A stretch of 13,341 nucleotides of DNA, from positions 1 to 13,341 of the forward strand of contig NZ_JAUMTY010000047.1 of the NCBI RefSeq assembly GCF_030530965.1. The letters are read 5' to 3'. Both the position numbers and the translations under genes were made by a program. Of the stretch, positions 6,344-13,179 are shown in pieces. Every line of letters begins with the position of its first letter. The stretch's first letter is position 1. A model generated the notes under the pieces. It ran no database searches. It worked only from the letters and a program-made list of their open reading frames with translations, and was not told the DNA's origin. This stretch comes from Corynebacterium sp. Its GTDB lineage: Bacteria > Actinomycetota > Actinomycetes > Mycobacteriales > Mycobacteriaceae.

Positions 6344-7408
6344 CTATGACGTCGCGAACAAGACCGCCGGAACACACGGAACGGCAACATCCCGGCCCAA
6401 CGCGTTCTTCGCGTAGGCAATCACACGCGGATTCGTCGTGTACGAGAGGTGATCGCCGTAGTCCTTGTTGCATCCGTCTTGCGTCACAATGTTGCTGACA
6501 TCAACGTCTTTGCCCGATTCGGCAGCCGTCGTGAATTGTGCATGGCTCGTCGGCGTGACCACTAAATCAGCGTGGGACGAAATGGACACATACTTGACGC
6601 CAGGAACCTCGATGTCGCTCATTTCGTGGGTCATGAAATCTGAACCAGTCAACAGATCATTCGACGCCGGTCCACCCAGTTTGCCGACGACGGTGCTGAT
6701 CGGTAATTGAGCGGCGTCGAGCTCTTGATAAAGGTGGTTAACGCCGAGCAGCGTCGTGCCTTTGAGGACACCGCCGAGGGTGATGACCTTGCCGATGCCC
6801 TTGCCCTCTTTGCGCTTGGTGTACGCAGCTGCCATCGACCCGCCTTCGGAGTAACCGATGATGTCGACATCGCTGCCCCCGAGGTTATCGCGAATTGCAT
6901 CGATCTTGGCGGTGACTTCATCCACGCTATCCGCCATCGGGTTAAGGCCATTCAGTCCAGGGACTAGCCCGGGTGCCGTCGCGGTTTCGGCCGTCATGGG
7001 CCGAGGGTCACCGTAATTGAAGCCATAGACACAGAAACCTGCAGCTGCCAGTTCCGGAGCCATCCGGGCATACGTCGAATAGAAATTCGAGTTCAAACCG
7101 TGAAGCAAAACAATGGGATTCTCGCCGGGACGCGGCGTACATTCCACATTTGCGCCCTGCGGGGCAAGAGCCGGATTGGCCATACCCAGCAATGTCGCCT
7201 GAACAAAACTGTCTTCTTTTGGTCCATGGCCGACGGTTTCAGCCCACGGAACATCCTTCGCCGCGGGAAGATCAACCTGCGTCGTGATGGGCTTGGCCGA
7301 AGCCTGTGGTTCGGTGCCGACCGCACCTGTCATTCCGGCAATAGCAGTAGCGGCAGCAAGGACACACGCGGCCACTTTCTTCGTCGACGAGTGAAGCGAT
7401 GAGAGCAT
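6344..7408 (-). CDS. Secreted class-2 lipase/esterase (alpha/beta hydrolase)
   Basis: The product is probably a secreted triacylglycerol lipase or esterase. I place the start at the ATG at 7408 (354 residues), because AAAGG lies six bases upstream and it gives a clean signal peptide. That peptide has a basic n-region with KK, a hydrophobic stretch at about 12-31, and cleavage after ASA (38). An ATG at 7459 would add 17 residues and has no spaced SD. The alpha/beta-hydrolase features are complete: the oxyanion strand IVLLHGLNS (99-107), nucleophile S187 in IIGYSEGGS, D281 in SSHADLVVTP, and H320 in YGDHLSYT. Four cysteines (90, 126, 313, 345) could form two disulphides outside the cell. The natural substrate is not determined; acyl glycerides fit the family. 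Other secreted esterases of the same fold cannot be ruled out. Confidence 0.9.
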   Translation of the reverse strand: MLSSLHSSTKKVAACVLAAATAIAGMTGAVGTEPQASAKPITTQVDLPAAKDVPWAETVGHGPKEDSFVQATLLGMANPALAPQGANVECTPRPGENPIVLLHGLNSNFYSTYARMAPELAAAGFCVYGFNYGDPRPMTAETATAPGLVPGLNGLNPMADSVDEVTAKIDAIRDNLGGSDVDIIGYSEGGSMAAAYTKRKEGKGIGKVITLGGVLKGTTLLGVNHLYQELDAAQLPISTVVGKLGGPASNDLLTGSDFMTHEMSDIEVPGVKYVSISSHADLVVTPTSHAQFTTAAESGKDVDVSNIVTQDGCNKDYGDHLSYTTNPRVIAYAKNALGRDVAVPCVPAVLFATS

Positions 7409-7428
7409 TCTGAGCCTTTCACACAACC

Positions 7429-7478
7429 TTGCACTCGACTCGACGTGACCAGAGTTCATTCACCGCGACTGAGTGCAA
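7429..7478. repeat. Inverted repeat TTGCACTC/GAGTGCAA in the lipase leader
   Basis: TTGCACTC (7429-7436) and GAGTGCAA (7471-7478) are perfect inverted copies separated by 34 bases. They end about 20 bases before the lipase start codon. They could be a paired operator or a hairpin in the 5' leader that covers the alternative upstream ATG. No clear -10/-35 pair could be placed next to them. Confidence 0.45.
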
Positions 7479-7588
7479 CCTGTATTCGATCCAGTAAAAA
7501 GAAGGTTTCAACAGATCTCGATGACAACACTGCAGTAGTTGCTCGCAGTCATTCGAGAGGGGAACTGAAGAACCAACATTGAAACTAC

Positions 7589-7654
7589 CTACGGAACCGT
7601 AGAAAAAGGGCTACGCAACGAAAATTACCCCCGTTTAAGGTGGGAACACCCCCG
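7589..7654. promoter_or_regulatory. Short dyad and repeated CGGGGGT boxes upstream of the lipase
   Basis: CTACGGAACCGTAG (7589-7602) is a near-perfect palindrome. ACCCCCG occurs at 7627-7633 and 7648-7654, exactly 21 bases apart (two helical turns), with a GGTG/CACC dyad between them. Such spacing suits a dimeric regulator. No known corynebacterial operator was recognised, so this is only a candidate control region. Confidence 0.3.
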
Positions 7655-7752
7655 CTATGTCGATGGTTCCTACGTAAACGGCGTGATTGGCGCCCACATA
7701 TTCGTGAGAGGCCTTGTGGCGTACTTAAGGATTAATGGGTCAGTTCTCAAGG

Positions 7753-7950
7753 TTTTACGGCAAAAATGTGCCCGCGTGCCGGAAAACTGCGGGGCAATAT
7801 CGGGGTCGGTTGTGAAAACTGTGGGGGAATATGGGCGAAAAATGGCCGAAAATTGGCCATATACCTCCGCACTTTTATTTCGGGGCGCGTATTCCCCGCA
7901 CTTTTCGGGCTCTAGATGGGCTCCAGGTGTAGCTTTTCCCGCAGTTTTCC
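7753..7950. repeat. Head-to-head cluster of GAAAACTGCGGGG-type repeats with spaced A-tracts
   Basis: Two plus-strand copies (7781-7800 and 7813-7832, period 32) face three minus-strand copies (about 7876-7858, 7907-7889 and 7950-7931). The consensus is close to GGAAAASTGCGGGGAATAT. The centre holds ATGGCC-N7-GGCCAT (7842-7860). The shorter core AAAANTG also appears at 7762, 7838 and 7849. The stretch has no credible gene. The remaining part of the gap (7409-8044) holds the small repeats listed separately. Its role is unknown; possibilities are an array of protein-binding sites, a curved-DNA element or the remnant of a mobile repeat. Confidence 0.65.
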
Positions 7951-8012
7951 GTCTACCGGCTCCTTCTTCTGTGCATCGGTGCTTCGCGCGCCAAAATTGG
8001 GTTCTCCCTGGC

Positions 8013-8032
8013 CTAATACGAGGCTAATACGA
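8013..8032. repeat. 9-bp direct repeat CTAATACGA with 11-bp period
   Basis: CTAATACGA is present at 8013-8021 and 8024-8032, one helical turn apart. It lies just beyond the rplS terminator. On the minus strand this reads TCGTATTAG twice. No function is apparent. Confidence 0.5.
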
Positions 8033-8043
8033 CAAAAGTTGGC

Positions 8044-8089
8044 ATAGAAAAAGACCAATGCGATTTGCCTGAGCACTCACATTGGTCTT
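8044..8089 (-). terminator. Rho-independent terminator of rplS
   Basis: AAGACCAATG (8051-8060) and CATTGGTCTT (8080-8089) form a perfect 10-bp stem around a 19-base loop. The loop has an inner TGAG/CTCA pairing. On the minus strand the stem runs into TCTTTTTCT, a T-rich tail. It starts 40 bases after the rplS stop codon and isolates rplS from the lipase. Confidence 0.85.
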
Positions 8090-8129
8090 CCTTGTTAAAC
8101 CACCAAGGTGGTTAACGACGGATAGTCGA

Positions 8130-8471
8130 TTAACGACGTTCCTTGATCTTGGCTGCCTTACCACGCAGGTTACGCAGGTAGTACAGCTTGGCGCGGCGAA
8201 CGTCACCGCGGGTAAGAACCTCGATGTGGTCGATGTTCGGTGTGTGAACCGGGAAGGTACGCTCCACACCGATGCCGAACGACACCTTGCGGACGGTGAA
8301 GGTCTCACGGACGCCGGAGCCCTGGCGACGGATAACAACGCCACGGAACACCTGGATACGGGACTTCTGTCCCTCGATAACCTTCACGTGGACATCAACG
8401 GTATCGCCGGAGCGGAACTCCGGGATATCGTCGCGCAGCGATGCAGCATCAACCTTGTCAAGAATGTTCAT
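8130..8471 (-). CDS. rplS: 50S ribosomal protein L19
   Basis: The 113-residue basic protein is L19, located at the interface of the two ribosomal subunits. The sequence matches end to end: SGDTVDVHVKVIEGQKSRIQ (about 21-40), FRGVVIRRQGSGVRETFTVR (about 43-62), GVERTFPVHTP and the C-terminal AKLYYLRNLRGKAAKIKERR. The ATG at 8471 has GAAGGA eight bases upstream. In many bacteria rplS sits directly after trmD; here tex lies between them and rplS has its own upstream region and terminator. It is therefore probably a single-gene transcription unit. No unusual residues were seen. Confidence 0.98.
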   Translation of the reverse strand: MNILDKVDAASLRDDIPEFRSGDTVDVHVKVIEGQKSRIQVFRGVVIRRQGSGVRETFTVRKVSFGIGVERTFPVHTPNIDHIEVLTRGDVRRAKLYYLRNLRGKAAKIKERR

Positions 8472-8763
8472 AAATACGATCCTTCGTGGTCGGAGCAGAG
8501 GAACCTAGCGGCACTTCCCTGGAGGGCGCTCGGCCGGTTCGTACCCAGTACATTTTCACTGTCGAGTCACGCAGAATGCTCCGGGACAGCGTTGCAGCAT
8601 CCCAGCACCAACGTCGATTATTACAACGACGGCTTTCGCTTGCACTCGGCGAAACAGACAACCTCGAAATTATTGCACTACAGCAGCAATTTCTCCAACT
8701 CCGCCGACGCAACCGGCGTGTCGGGTGAAACTTGAGTCAGAGGATCCCGACGTCGGCTCCCGG
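8472..8763 (-). promoter_or_regulatory. rplS leader region with two tandem extended -10 boxes
   Basis: This 292-base gap between tex and rplS has no gene. On the minus strand TGCAATAAT (8677-8669) and TGTAATAAT (8625-8617) are two TGn-AATAAT extended -10 candidates, 52 bases apart. The first has TTGGAG 18 bases upstream. Either start would leave a leader of about 140-190 bases before the SD. That leader can form a GGATGCT/AGCATTC hairpin (8574-8602) and other short stems. A perfect palindrome CCGACGTCGG (8747-8756) follows the tex stop but lacks a T-tail. I could not match a known ribosomal-protein leader. Confidence 0.4.
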
Positions 8764-11133
8764 TTACTTGCCAAACCCGGCGCGACGAAGAGCGTCGGCC
8801 ATGGAACCACCCTGCTCACGTCGATTGCTCGATCCTCGGCGACCTCCCTGATGAGACTTGCGACCACCATGATTGGGCTTGCGTGAACCCTGGCCACGTC
8901 GATGAGAGGCATGATCGCGCCCATCTCGACGGTCCTCGCGATGTTCACCTTGCCGGCGTTGGCCCTTGTCCCCCGGCTCGTCGGTTAACCGAAGGGACAA
9001 ACCAATTCGCTGCCGATCTGTATCCACGTCCATGACTTTGACGCGAACGACCTGGCCGGACTTCACAACATCGTGCGGATCCGACACAAAGCGGTCGCTC
9101 ATCGCCGACACATGGACGAGCCCGTCCTGGTGGACTCCGATATCAACGAAGGCACCAAAGGCGGCAACATTCGTGACCGTGCCTTCAAGCACCATCCCGG
9201 GAGTGAGATCAGAAACCTTTTCTATGCCCTCTTTGAACGTCGCGGTCCGGAACTCCGGACGCGGATCGCGGCCCGGTTTATCGAGTTCAGCGATGATATC
9301 GGTCACCGTCGGAATGCCCACAGCCCCTTGGGCAAACTGAGCAGGATCGAGCCCACTGAGTACGCGGGAATTGCCCATGAGGTGGTCCACGTCCAGCCCA
9401 GTCGCATCCGAAATTGTCGACACAACGCCGTACGACTCCGGGTGTACTGCCGACGCGTCGAGCGGCTGCGAACCTCCACGGATACGCAAGAAACCTGCGC
9501 ACTGCTCGAATGCCTTCGGCCCCAGGCGTGGGACCTTCGTCAAGGTTTTGCGCGAATCGAAAGCACCGTTGTCTTCGCGATACGCCACAATGTTCTCGGC
9601 GATGGTCGGCGTCACGCCGGCCACCCGGGTCAACAGCGGAGCCGATGCGGTGTTCAAATCAACGCCCACCGCGTTAACCGCATCCTCCACCACAGCGTTC
9701 AGAGCATCGGTCAAGGATGACTGGTTGACGTCATGCTGGTATTGCCCAACACCAATCGATTTCGGATCTACCTTGACCAACTCGGCTAAAGGATCTTGTA
9801 GACGGCGGGCAATCGACACCGCCCCACGCAGGGAAACGTCCAGATCAGGGCACTCTTTACTCGCTAGTTCCGACGCCGAATAGACGGAGGCGCCCGACTC
9901 TGACACCACCACGGGGGTCGGGGCGTCGCCGCCCAGCTCCTTCACCCTGGCCGCCACCTCTCGGGAGAGTCTCTCTGTCTCGCGGCTGGCGGTTCCGTTA
10001 CCGATAGCCATCAGGGCAACATGGTGGCGAGCGCACATCGTCGCCAATTCATCGATAGCCGCGGACCACCTGTTCTGTGGCTGATGGGGGTACACGATCG
10101 TCGTATCCAGCACTTTTCCGGTGTCATCAACCACCGCAACTTTCACGCCATTGCGGTACCCGGGATCGAGACCGATCGTCACTTTCTGGCCAGCAGGCGC
10201 AGCGAGCAGGACGTCGTGGAGGTTCTTCGCAAAGACCTCTACCGCCGTTGCCTCGGCCTTCTCCTTCGCCCTCATGCGGGCATCCAAGCTCGCTGAGACG
10301 CTCAGTTTCGTCCGCCAACCCCACTGAATCGCTTTCTCAATCCAGTCCGCGGCGGGACCATCGTGGTCAATAGCGCTCCCCAGGTCCGCATCGTCGGCAA
10401 TGAGGCCAACATAGGGAGCGTCGTCACCGGGATCGATCGAGAGAGAAATGATCCCCTCACGTTCACCACGCAACAAAGCCAACACGCGGTGCGACGGCAC
10501 ATCCGAGAGCTGCTCCGCGAAGTCGAAATAATCCCGATAGGTAGCCCCCTCCTGCTCCTTGCCCTCCACCACGTGAGCCTCGAGGGCGCCAGAATCCCAC
10601 ACCCTATCGCGAATATGGCCGACGAGATCCGCGTTCGTCGCTAAGCGGTCAACGAAAATAGCGCGGGCACCCTCCAGCGCCGCCTTCGTGTCCTCAAACC
10701 CCTCGGTTGTGTAGGACTGCGCGGCCGATTCCGGGTCCAGCGTGGCGTCGGCAAGTAAGGAATCAAGGAGCGGTTCAAGACCAGCTTCCCGCGCCTTATC
10801 TGCCTTCGTCTTGCGGCGCTTCTTATACGGCAGATACAGATCCTCTAAGCGGGCCTTCGTGTCGCACTGCTGGATGAGCTCCCGCAACTCGTCGGTCAGC
10901 TTGCCCTGGCTATCAATTGCTTCGAGAATCGTCTGCTTGCGATCCTCGAGCTCCCGCAGATAGGTCAAGCGCTCCGACAAGGTGCGGAGCTGGGCGTCAT
11001 CGAGACCGCCCGTCATTTCCTTGCGGTAGCGGGCAATGAACGGAACCGTATTACCTTGGTCCAGCAAGTCAACAGTCGTGCGGACTTGTTGCTCGGTAAC
11101 ACCTAATTCATGAGCGAGGGTCTGAATAATCAC
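8764..11133 (-). CDS. tex: Tex-family RNA-binding protein (S1 domain transcription accessory protein)
   Basis: Tex is a conserved cytoplasmic nucleic-acid-binding protein related to eukaryotic Spt6. The 789 residues follow the family order. The N-terminal helical region contains TVPFIARYRKEMTGGLDD (29-46) and LEDLYLPYKKRRKTKA (96-111). The YqgF/RNase-H-like domain begins at IGLDPGYRNGVKVAVVD (320-336). Helix-hairpin-helix repeats lie at about 490-552 (VDLNTASAPLL, LTKVPRLGPKAFEQCAGFLRI), and the S1 domain at about 647-716 (LEGTVTNVAAFGAFVDIGVHQDGLVH). A basic tail rich in Arg, Gly, His and Ser (about 720-775) extends beyond S1 and probably adds RNA affinity. The GTG at 11133 lies inside trmD (26-base overlap) without a good SD, so translation may depend on trmD. 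Confidence 0.96.
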   Translation of the reverse strand: MIIQTLAHELGVTEQQVRTTVDLLDQGNTVPFIARYRKEMTGGLDDAQLRTLSERLTYLRELEDRKQTILEAIDSQGKLTDELRELIQQCDTKARLEDLYLPYKKRRKTKADKAREAGLEPLLDSLLADATLDPESAAQSYTTEGFEDTKAALEGARAIFVDRLATNADLVGHIRDRVWDSGALEAHVVEGKEQEGATYRDYFDFAEQLSDVPSHRVLALLRGEREGIISLSIDPGDDAPYVGLIADDADLGSAIDHDGPAADWIEKAIQWGWRTKLSVSASLDARMRAKEKAEATAVEVFAKNLHDVLLAAPAGQKVTIGLDPGYRNGVKVAVVDDTGKVLDTTIVYPHQPQNRWSAAIDELATMCARHHVALMAIGNGTASRETERLSREVAARVKELGGDAPTPVVVSESGASVYSASELASKECPDLDVSLRGAVSIARRLQDPLAELVKVDPKSIGVGQYQHDVNQSSLTDALNAVVEDAVNAVGVDLNTASAPLLTRVAGVTPTIAENIVAYREDNGAFDSRKTLTKVPRLGPKAFEQCAGFLRIRGGSQPLDASAVHPESYGVVSTISDATGLDVDHLMGNSRVLSGLDPAQFAQGAVGIPTVTDIIAELDKPGRDPRPEFRTATFKEGIEKVSDLTPGMVLEGTVTNVAAFGAFVDIGVHQDGLVHVSAMSDRFVSDPHDVVKSGQVVRVKVMDVDTDRQRIGLSLRLTDEPGDKGQRRQGEHREDRRDGRDHASHRRGQGSRKPNHGGRKSHQGGRRGSSNRREQGGSMADALRRAGFGK

Positions 11134-12082
11134 CCGACCGATGGTAGCCGTTGCGCTCTAGCCACTCACCGTCAGCATGGCTCAGAAGCCCTGCAGCCCG
11201 GCAGCGCTCAATCAAATCTGGCCGACGTTGGGCCGTGATTTCTAAGGCACGCTCGCGATTCCACTGATCGACCTTCGCGTGATCGCCCGACAGCAAAATA
11301 TCGGGGACATCCCGACCGCGCCACGACCGTGGCTTCGTGTACCTCGGCCCCTCCAGCAACCCCTCAGAGAACGAATCCTCCTCGTGGCTGCGACGGTTAC
11401 CAAGAACACCCGGGATCAGACGAACAATCGCTTCCGCCATGACCAGCACAGCAACTTCACCGCCGACCAAAACATAGTCGCCGATCGACACTTCCTGAAC
11501 GCGATAATGACCGCGGGCGTCGTCGAAAACCCGCTGGTCAATGCCCTCATAACGGCCGCAGGCGAAAACCAGGTGATCTTCCTGGGCTAACTCATGCGCT
11601 AACTCCTGAGTGAATGGAGTACCTGTCGGGGTTGGTACGACGAGTACCGGCGTCGACGAAGCGGTGTGGCCAGAATGACCAGACTGACCAGAGTGGCCAG
11701 TTTCGACGACCTGAACCGACGAACCGCTGACGTCATCAGATGAATCGAGGAGGTCATCATGCCTCGGTTGGCGACGGTGACGCTCAGCCGTGACAAGGTC
11801 CGCGGACTCAGCGATGGGGCCAGTGCCCTGGGCGACGTCGTCAAGCGCGCTCCCCCACACGTCGGGCTTCATCACCATGCCCGGGCCGCCACCATAGGGT
11901 GAGTCGTCGACGGACTTGTGAACCCCCGACGCCCACTGCCGAAGATCATGAACGCCGACGCTGATGATCCCCTGCTCGATTGCTTTACCCAGCAAGGCGT
12001 GCCGCAAGGGCTCCATGTAGGCGGGAAAGATGGTGATGACATCAAGCCGCAGGTGGTGAGGCACGGTCGTTTCCTTATCCAT
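11108..12082 (-). CDS. trmD: tRNA (guanine-37-N1)-methyltransferase with an enlarged internal loop
   Basis: TrmD uses S-adenosylmethionine to methylate G37 next to the anticodon, which prevents frameshifting. The 324-residue protein exceeds the roughly 230-255 residues usual for the family. The SPOUT knot is intact: GRYEGIDQRV (176-185) and SIGDYVLVGGEVA (199-211). R221 and D236 (DSFSEGLLEGPRYT) correspond to E. coli R154 and D169, with the same 15-residue spacing. SWRGRDVPDILLSGDH (253-268) follows. The extra length is an insert at about 84-145 between KPDVWGSALDDV and LVVPTPTGTPFTQ. It is polar, and contains repeated Gly-His/Gln-Ser units encoded by a tandem repeat. The ATG at 12082 has AGGAGG five bases upstream and lies nine bases after rimM. 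The catalytic core looks functional. Confidence 0.96.
   Translation of the reverse strand: MDKETTVPHHLRLDVITIFPAYMEPLRHALLGKAIEQGIISVGVHDLRQWASGVHKSVDDSPYGGGPGMVMKPDVWGSALDDVAQGTGPIAESADLVTAERHRRQPRHDDLLDSSDDVSGSSVQVVETGHSGQSGHSGHTASSTPVLVVPTPTGTPFTQELAHELAQEDHLVFACGRYEGIDQRVFDDARGHYRVQEVSIGDYVLVGGEVAVLVMAEAIVRLIPGVLGNRRSHEEDSFSEGLLEGPRYTKPRSWRGRDVPDILLSGDHAKVDQWNRERALEITAQRRPDLIERCRAAGLLSHADGEWLERNGYHRSGDYSDPRS
11667..11700. repeat. 9-bp tandem repeat inside trmD
   Basis: The plus strand reads TGGCCAGAA, TGACCAGAC, TGACCAGAG and a partial TGGCCAG, nearly four units of TGRCCAGAN. The period is a multiple of three, so unit gain or loss keeps the frame. It encodes Gly-His/Gln-Ser repeats in the TrmD insert (about residues 129-140). 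Confidence 0.75.
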
Positions 12083-12091
12083 CCTGTCCTC

Positions 12092-12739
12092 CTACGGTAG
12101 GTCCAACAATCCCTCGGGCGGGGTGACAACAATGGCCTCATTGTCGATATCGACGATCGGCACAATGGCCTGGACAAATGGAATGAGGACCGTCCGCGGC
12201 GCACCATCGGACGCTGTATCAGCGGACTCTATCTCCACTTCCAGCAAGCGCTGGGCAGGGCCGCGCAACACATTCTTGACAATTCCGATGTCCTCGGGCT
12301 CTGGTTGAGCCCCCTCATAGGCTCGCGCGTGCGCTTCCTCCGCACTCACTGGACCCACGGTGAGGACGTGAAGCCCTTCCAATTCGAAGTCATAAAACTC
12401 ATCGCCGGAGTGGTCGATAACCGGCTCCGCAACGAAACGCACTCCCCGCAAAGACTCGGCGGCGTTGCGATCCGGAATTTCCTCCGCCTTCATGATGATT
12501 CTGCCTTGGTGCCCCCGAACCGACGCCACGGTCAGCGTAAAAGGCTCCTGAGATCCGCCATTCCGACGCTGGCGCCCACCTACGGGCATGGCCTTGACGA
12601 CGCTTCCCACCGCGAAGCGCCCCTCGGGGTCATCCGTGGTTGGCTCGACGACGAATTCTCCCCGGACCCCATGTGGCTTGACGACGCGACCGATCTGTAC
12701 GTAATTGGGATCGTCCGCGGAATTATCATGCTTGGTCAC
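12092..12739 (-). CDS. rimM: Ribosome maturation factor RimM
   Basis: RimM binds S19 and helps the head of the 30S subunit mature. The 215-residue protein has the N-terminal beta-barrel (YVQIGRVVKPHGVRGEFVVE, 13-32). It continues through IIMKAEEIPDRNAAESLRG (81-99) to the PRC-barrel domain (EFYDFELEGLHV at 114-125, IGIVKNVLRGPAQRLLEVEI at 151-170, VLIPFVQAIVPIVDID at 184-199). About 20 polar residues (128-148) are inserted in the PRC barrel, somewhat longer than usual. The start is a GTG at 12739. No in-frame start lies between it and the khpA stop, and there is no SD. Instead a TGTGATAAT extended -10 ends six bases before it, so a leaderless transcript may supplement read-through from khpA. 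Confidence 0.95.
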   Translation of the reverse strand: MTKHDNSADDPNYVQIGRVVKPHGVRGEFVVEPTTDDPEGRFAVGSVVKAMPVGGRQRRNGGSQEPFTLTVASVRGHQGRIIMKAEEIPDRNAAESLRGVRFVAEPVIDHSGDEFYDFELEGLHVLTVGPVSAEEAHARAYEGAQPEPEDIGIVKNVLRGPAQRLLEVEIESADTASDGAPRTVLIPFVQAIVPIVDIDNEAIVVTPPEGLLDLP

Positions 12740-12745
12740 GACGTC

Positions 12746-12754
12746 ATTATCACA
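12746..12754 (-). promoter_or_regulatory. Putative extended -10 of a leaderless rimM transcript
   Basis: The minus strand reads TG-T-GATAAT, one base from the TATAAT consensus with a TGn extension. It is followed by GACGTC and then the GTG of rimM. A start seven bases after the hexamer would be the G of GTG itself. It lies in the 40-base gap between khpA and rimM. Confidence 0.4.
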
Positions 12755-12779
12755 AAATCATGGCCGCGGAGCGAATACG

Positions 12780-13052
12780 TTAACGAATCTCTATCCGGGT
12801 ATCACGGTCGAGGCTGCGCAGAATCGTGCGAAGTGCCTCGGCGTGACGGCCTTTGCGCCCGATCACCATGGCGCGATCGTCGGGGTGGACGTAAACGATG
12901 AGCACGTGCTGCCGGCCCCGGTAAGTCGTCCGTACGGTCACGTCGTCGGGGTGAGGAACAATACCCCGGACAAGGTGGAGAACAATTTTTTCTTCCGACG
13001 ACGTCACCTCTGATGTGGTGCGGCGGAGATCGGAGGGAGATGCATTCGTCAT
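12780..13052 (-). CDS. khpA: KH-domain RNA-binding protein KhpA (YlqC family)
   Basis: The 90-residue product from the ATG at 13052 consists of a short polar N-terminus and a single KH domain. IVLHLVRGIVPHPDDVTVR (23-41) leads to the RNA-binding GxxG loop GRKG at 65-68 (VHPDDRAMVIGRKGRHAEALR). KhpA relatives bind RNA, often together with KhpB, and sit between rpsP and rimM in many Gram-positive bacteria, as here. An open frame reaches a further 14 codons upstream, but that part covers the promoter-like TATAGT and lacks an SD. The ATG at 13052, seven bases behind TATAGT, is the better start, probably leaderless. The protein is cytoplasmic. Confidence 0.92.
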   Translation of the reverse strand: MTNASPSDLRRTTSEVTSSEEKIVLHLVRGIVPHPDDVTVRTTYRGRQHVLIVYVHPDDRAMVIGRKGRHAEALRTILRSLDRDTRIEIR

Positions 13053-13059
13053 AGCTGCC

Positions 13060-13065
13060 ACTATA
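13060..13065 (-). promoter_or_regulatory. -10 box of the khpA-rimM-trmD-tex unit
   Basis: TATAGT on the minus strand is followed by seven bases (GGCAGCT) and the ATG of khpA. It lies directly after the rpsP terminator, where a new promoter is needed. The -35 position shows only CAGTTC. Confidence 0.5.
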
Positions 13066-13090
13066 GTTCCTACGGCCCCGAGGAACTGGA

Positions 13091-13133
13091 GCAAAACAAA
13101 ACCCGGTGCGCAGAGTCACTCTGCACACCGGGT
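13091..13133 (-). terminator. Rho-independent terminator between rpsP and khpA
   Basis: ACCCGGTG (13101-13108) pairs with CACCGGGT (13126-13133). Inside it GCAGAGT pairs with ACTCTGC (13110-13116 with 13118-13124), separated from the outer stem by one mismatch. On the minus strand the stem is followed by TTTTGTTTTGC. This is the strongest terminator in the window. It would separate rpsP from the khpA unit. Confidence 0.88.
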
Positions 13134-13179
13134 AAGCACAAGCTAGACGTTATGAGGCACAGCCCCACAGAACGTGAAA

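Noticed and set aside
7753..7950. CRISPR array
   Set aside because: The repeats are imperfect, in both orientations, without uniform spacers, and no cas genes are present.
7683..8027. Plus-strand open frame of 114 codons in the repeat-rich gap
   Set aside because: It has no SD, and its composition follows the non-coding repeats. The translation shows no domain or signal features, and the repeats cross it in both directions.
8082..8735. Plus-strand open frame of 217 codons opposite rplS and its leader
   Set aside because: It runs antisense through the L19 gene and its terminator, with no family resemblance.
8720..8760. Rho-independent terminator of tex
   Set aside because: Palindromes (CCGACGTCGG, CCGAC/GTCGG) are present but none is followed by a T-run on the minus strand, so a terminator cannot be supported.
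12305..12901. Plus-strand open frame of 198 codons opposite rimM and khpA
   Set aside because: It is antisense to two clearly recognised genes, has no recognisable protein features, and is explained as a shadow of their codon pattern.
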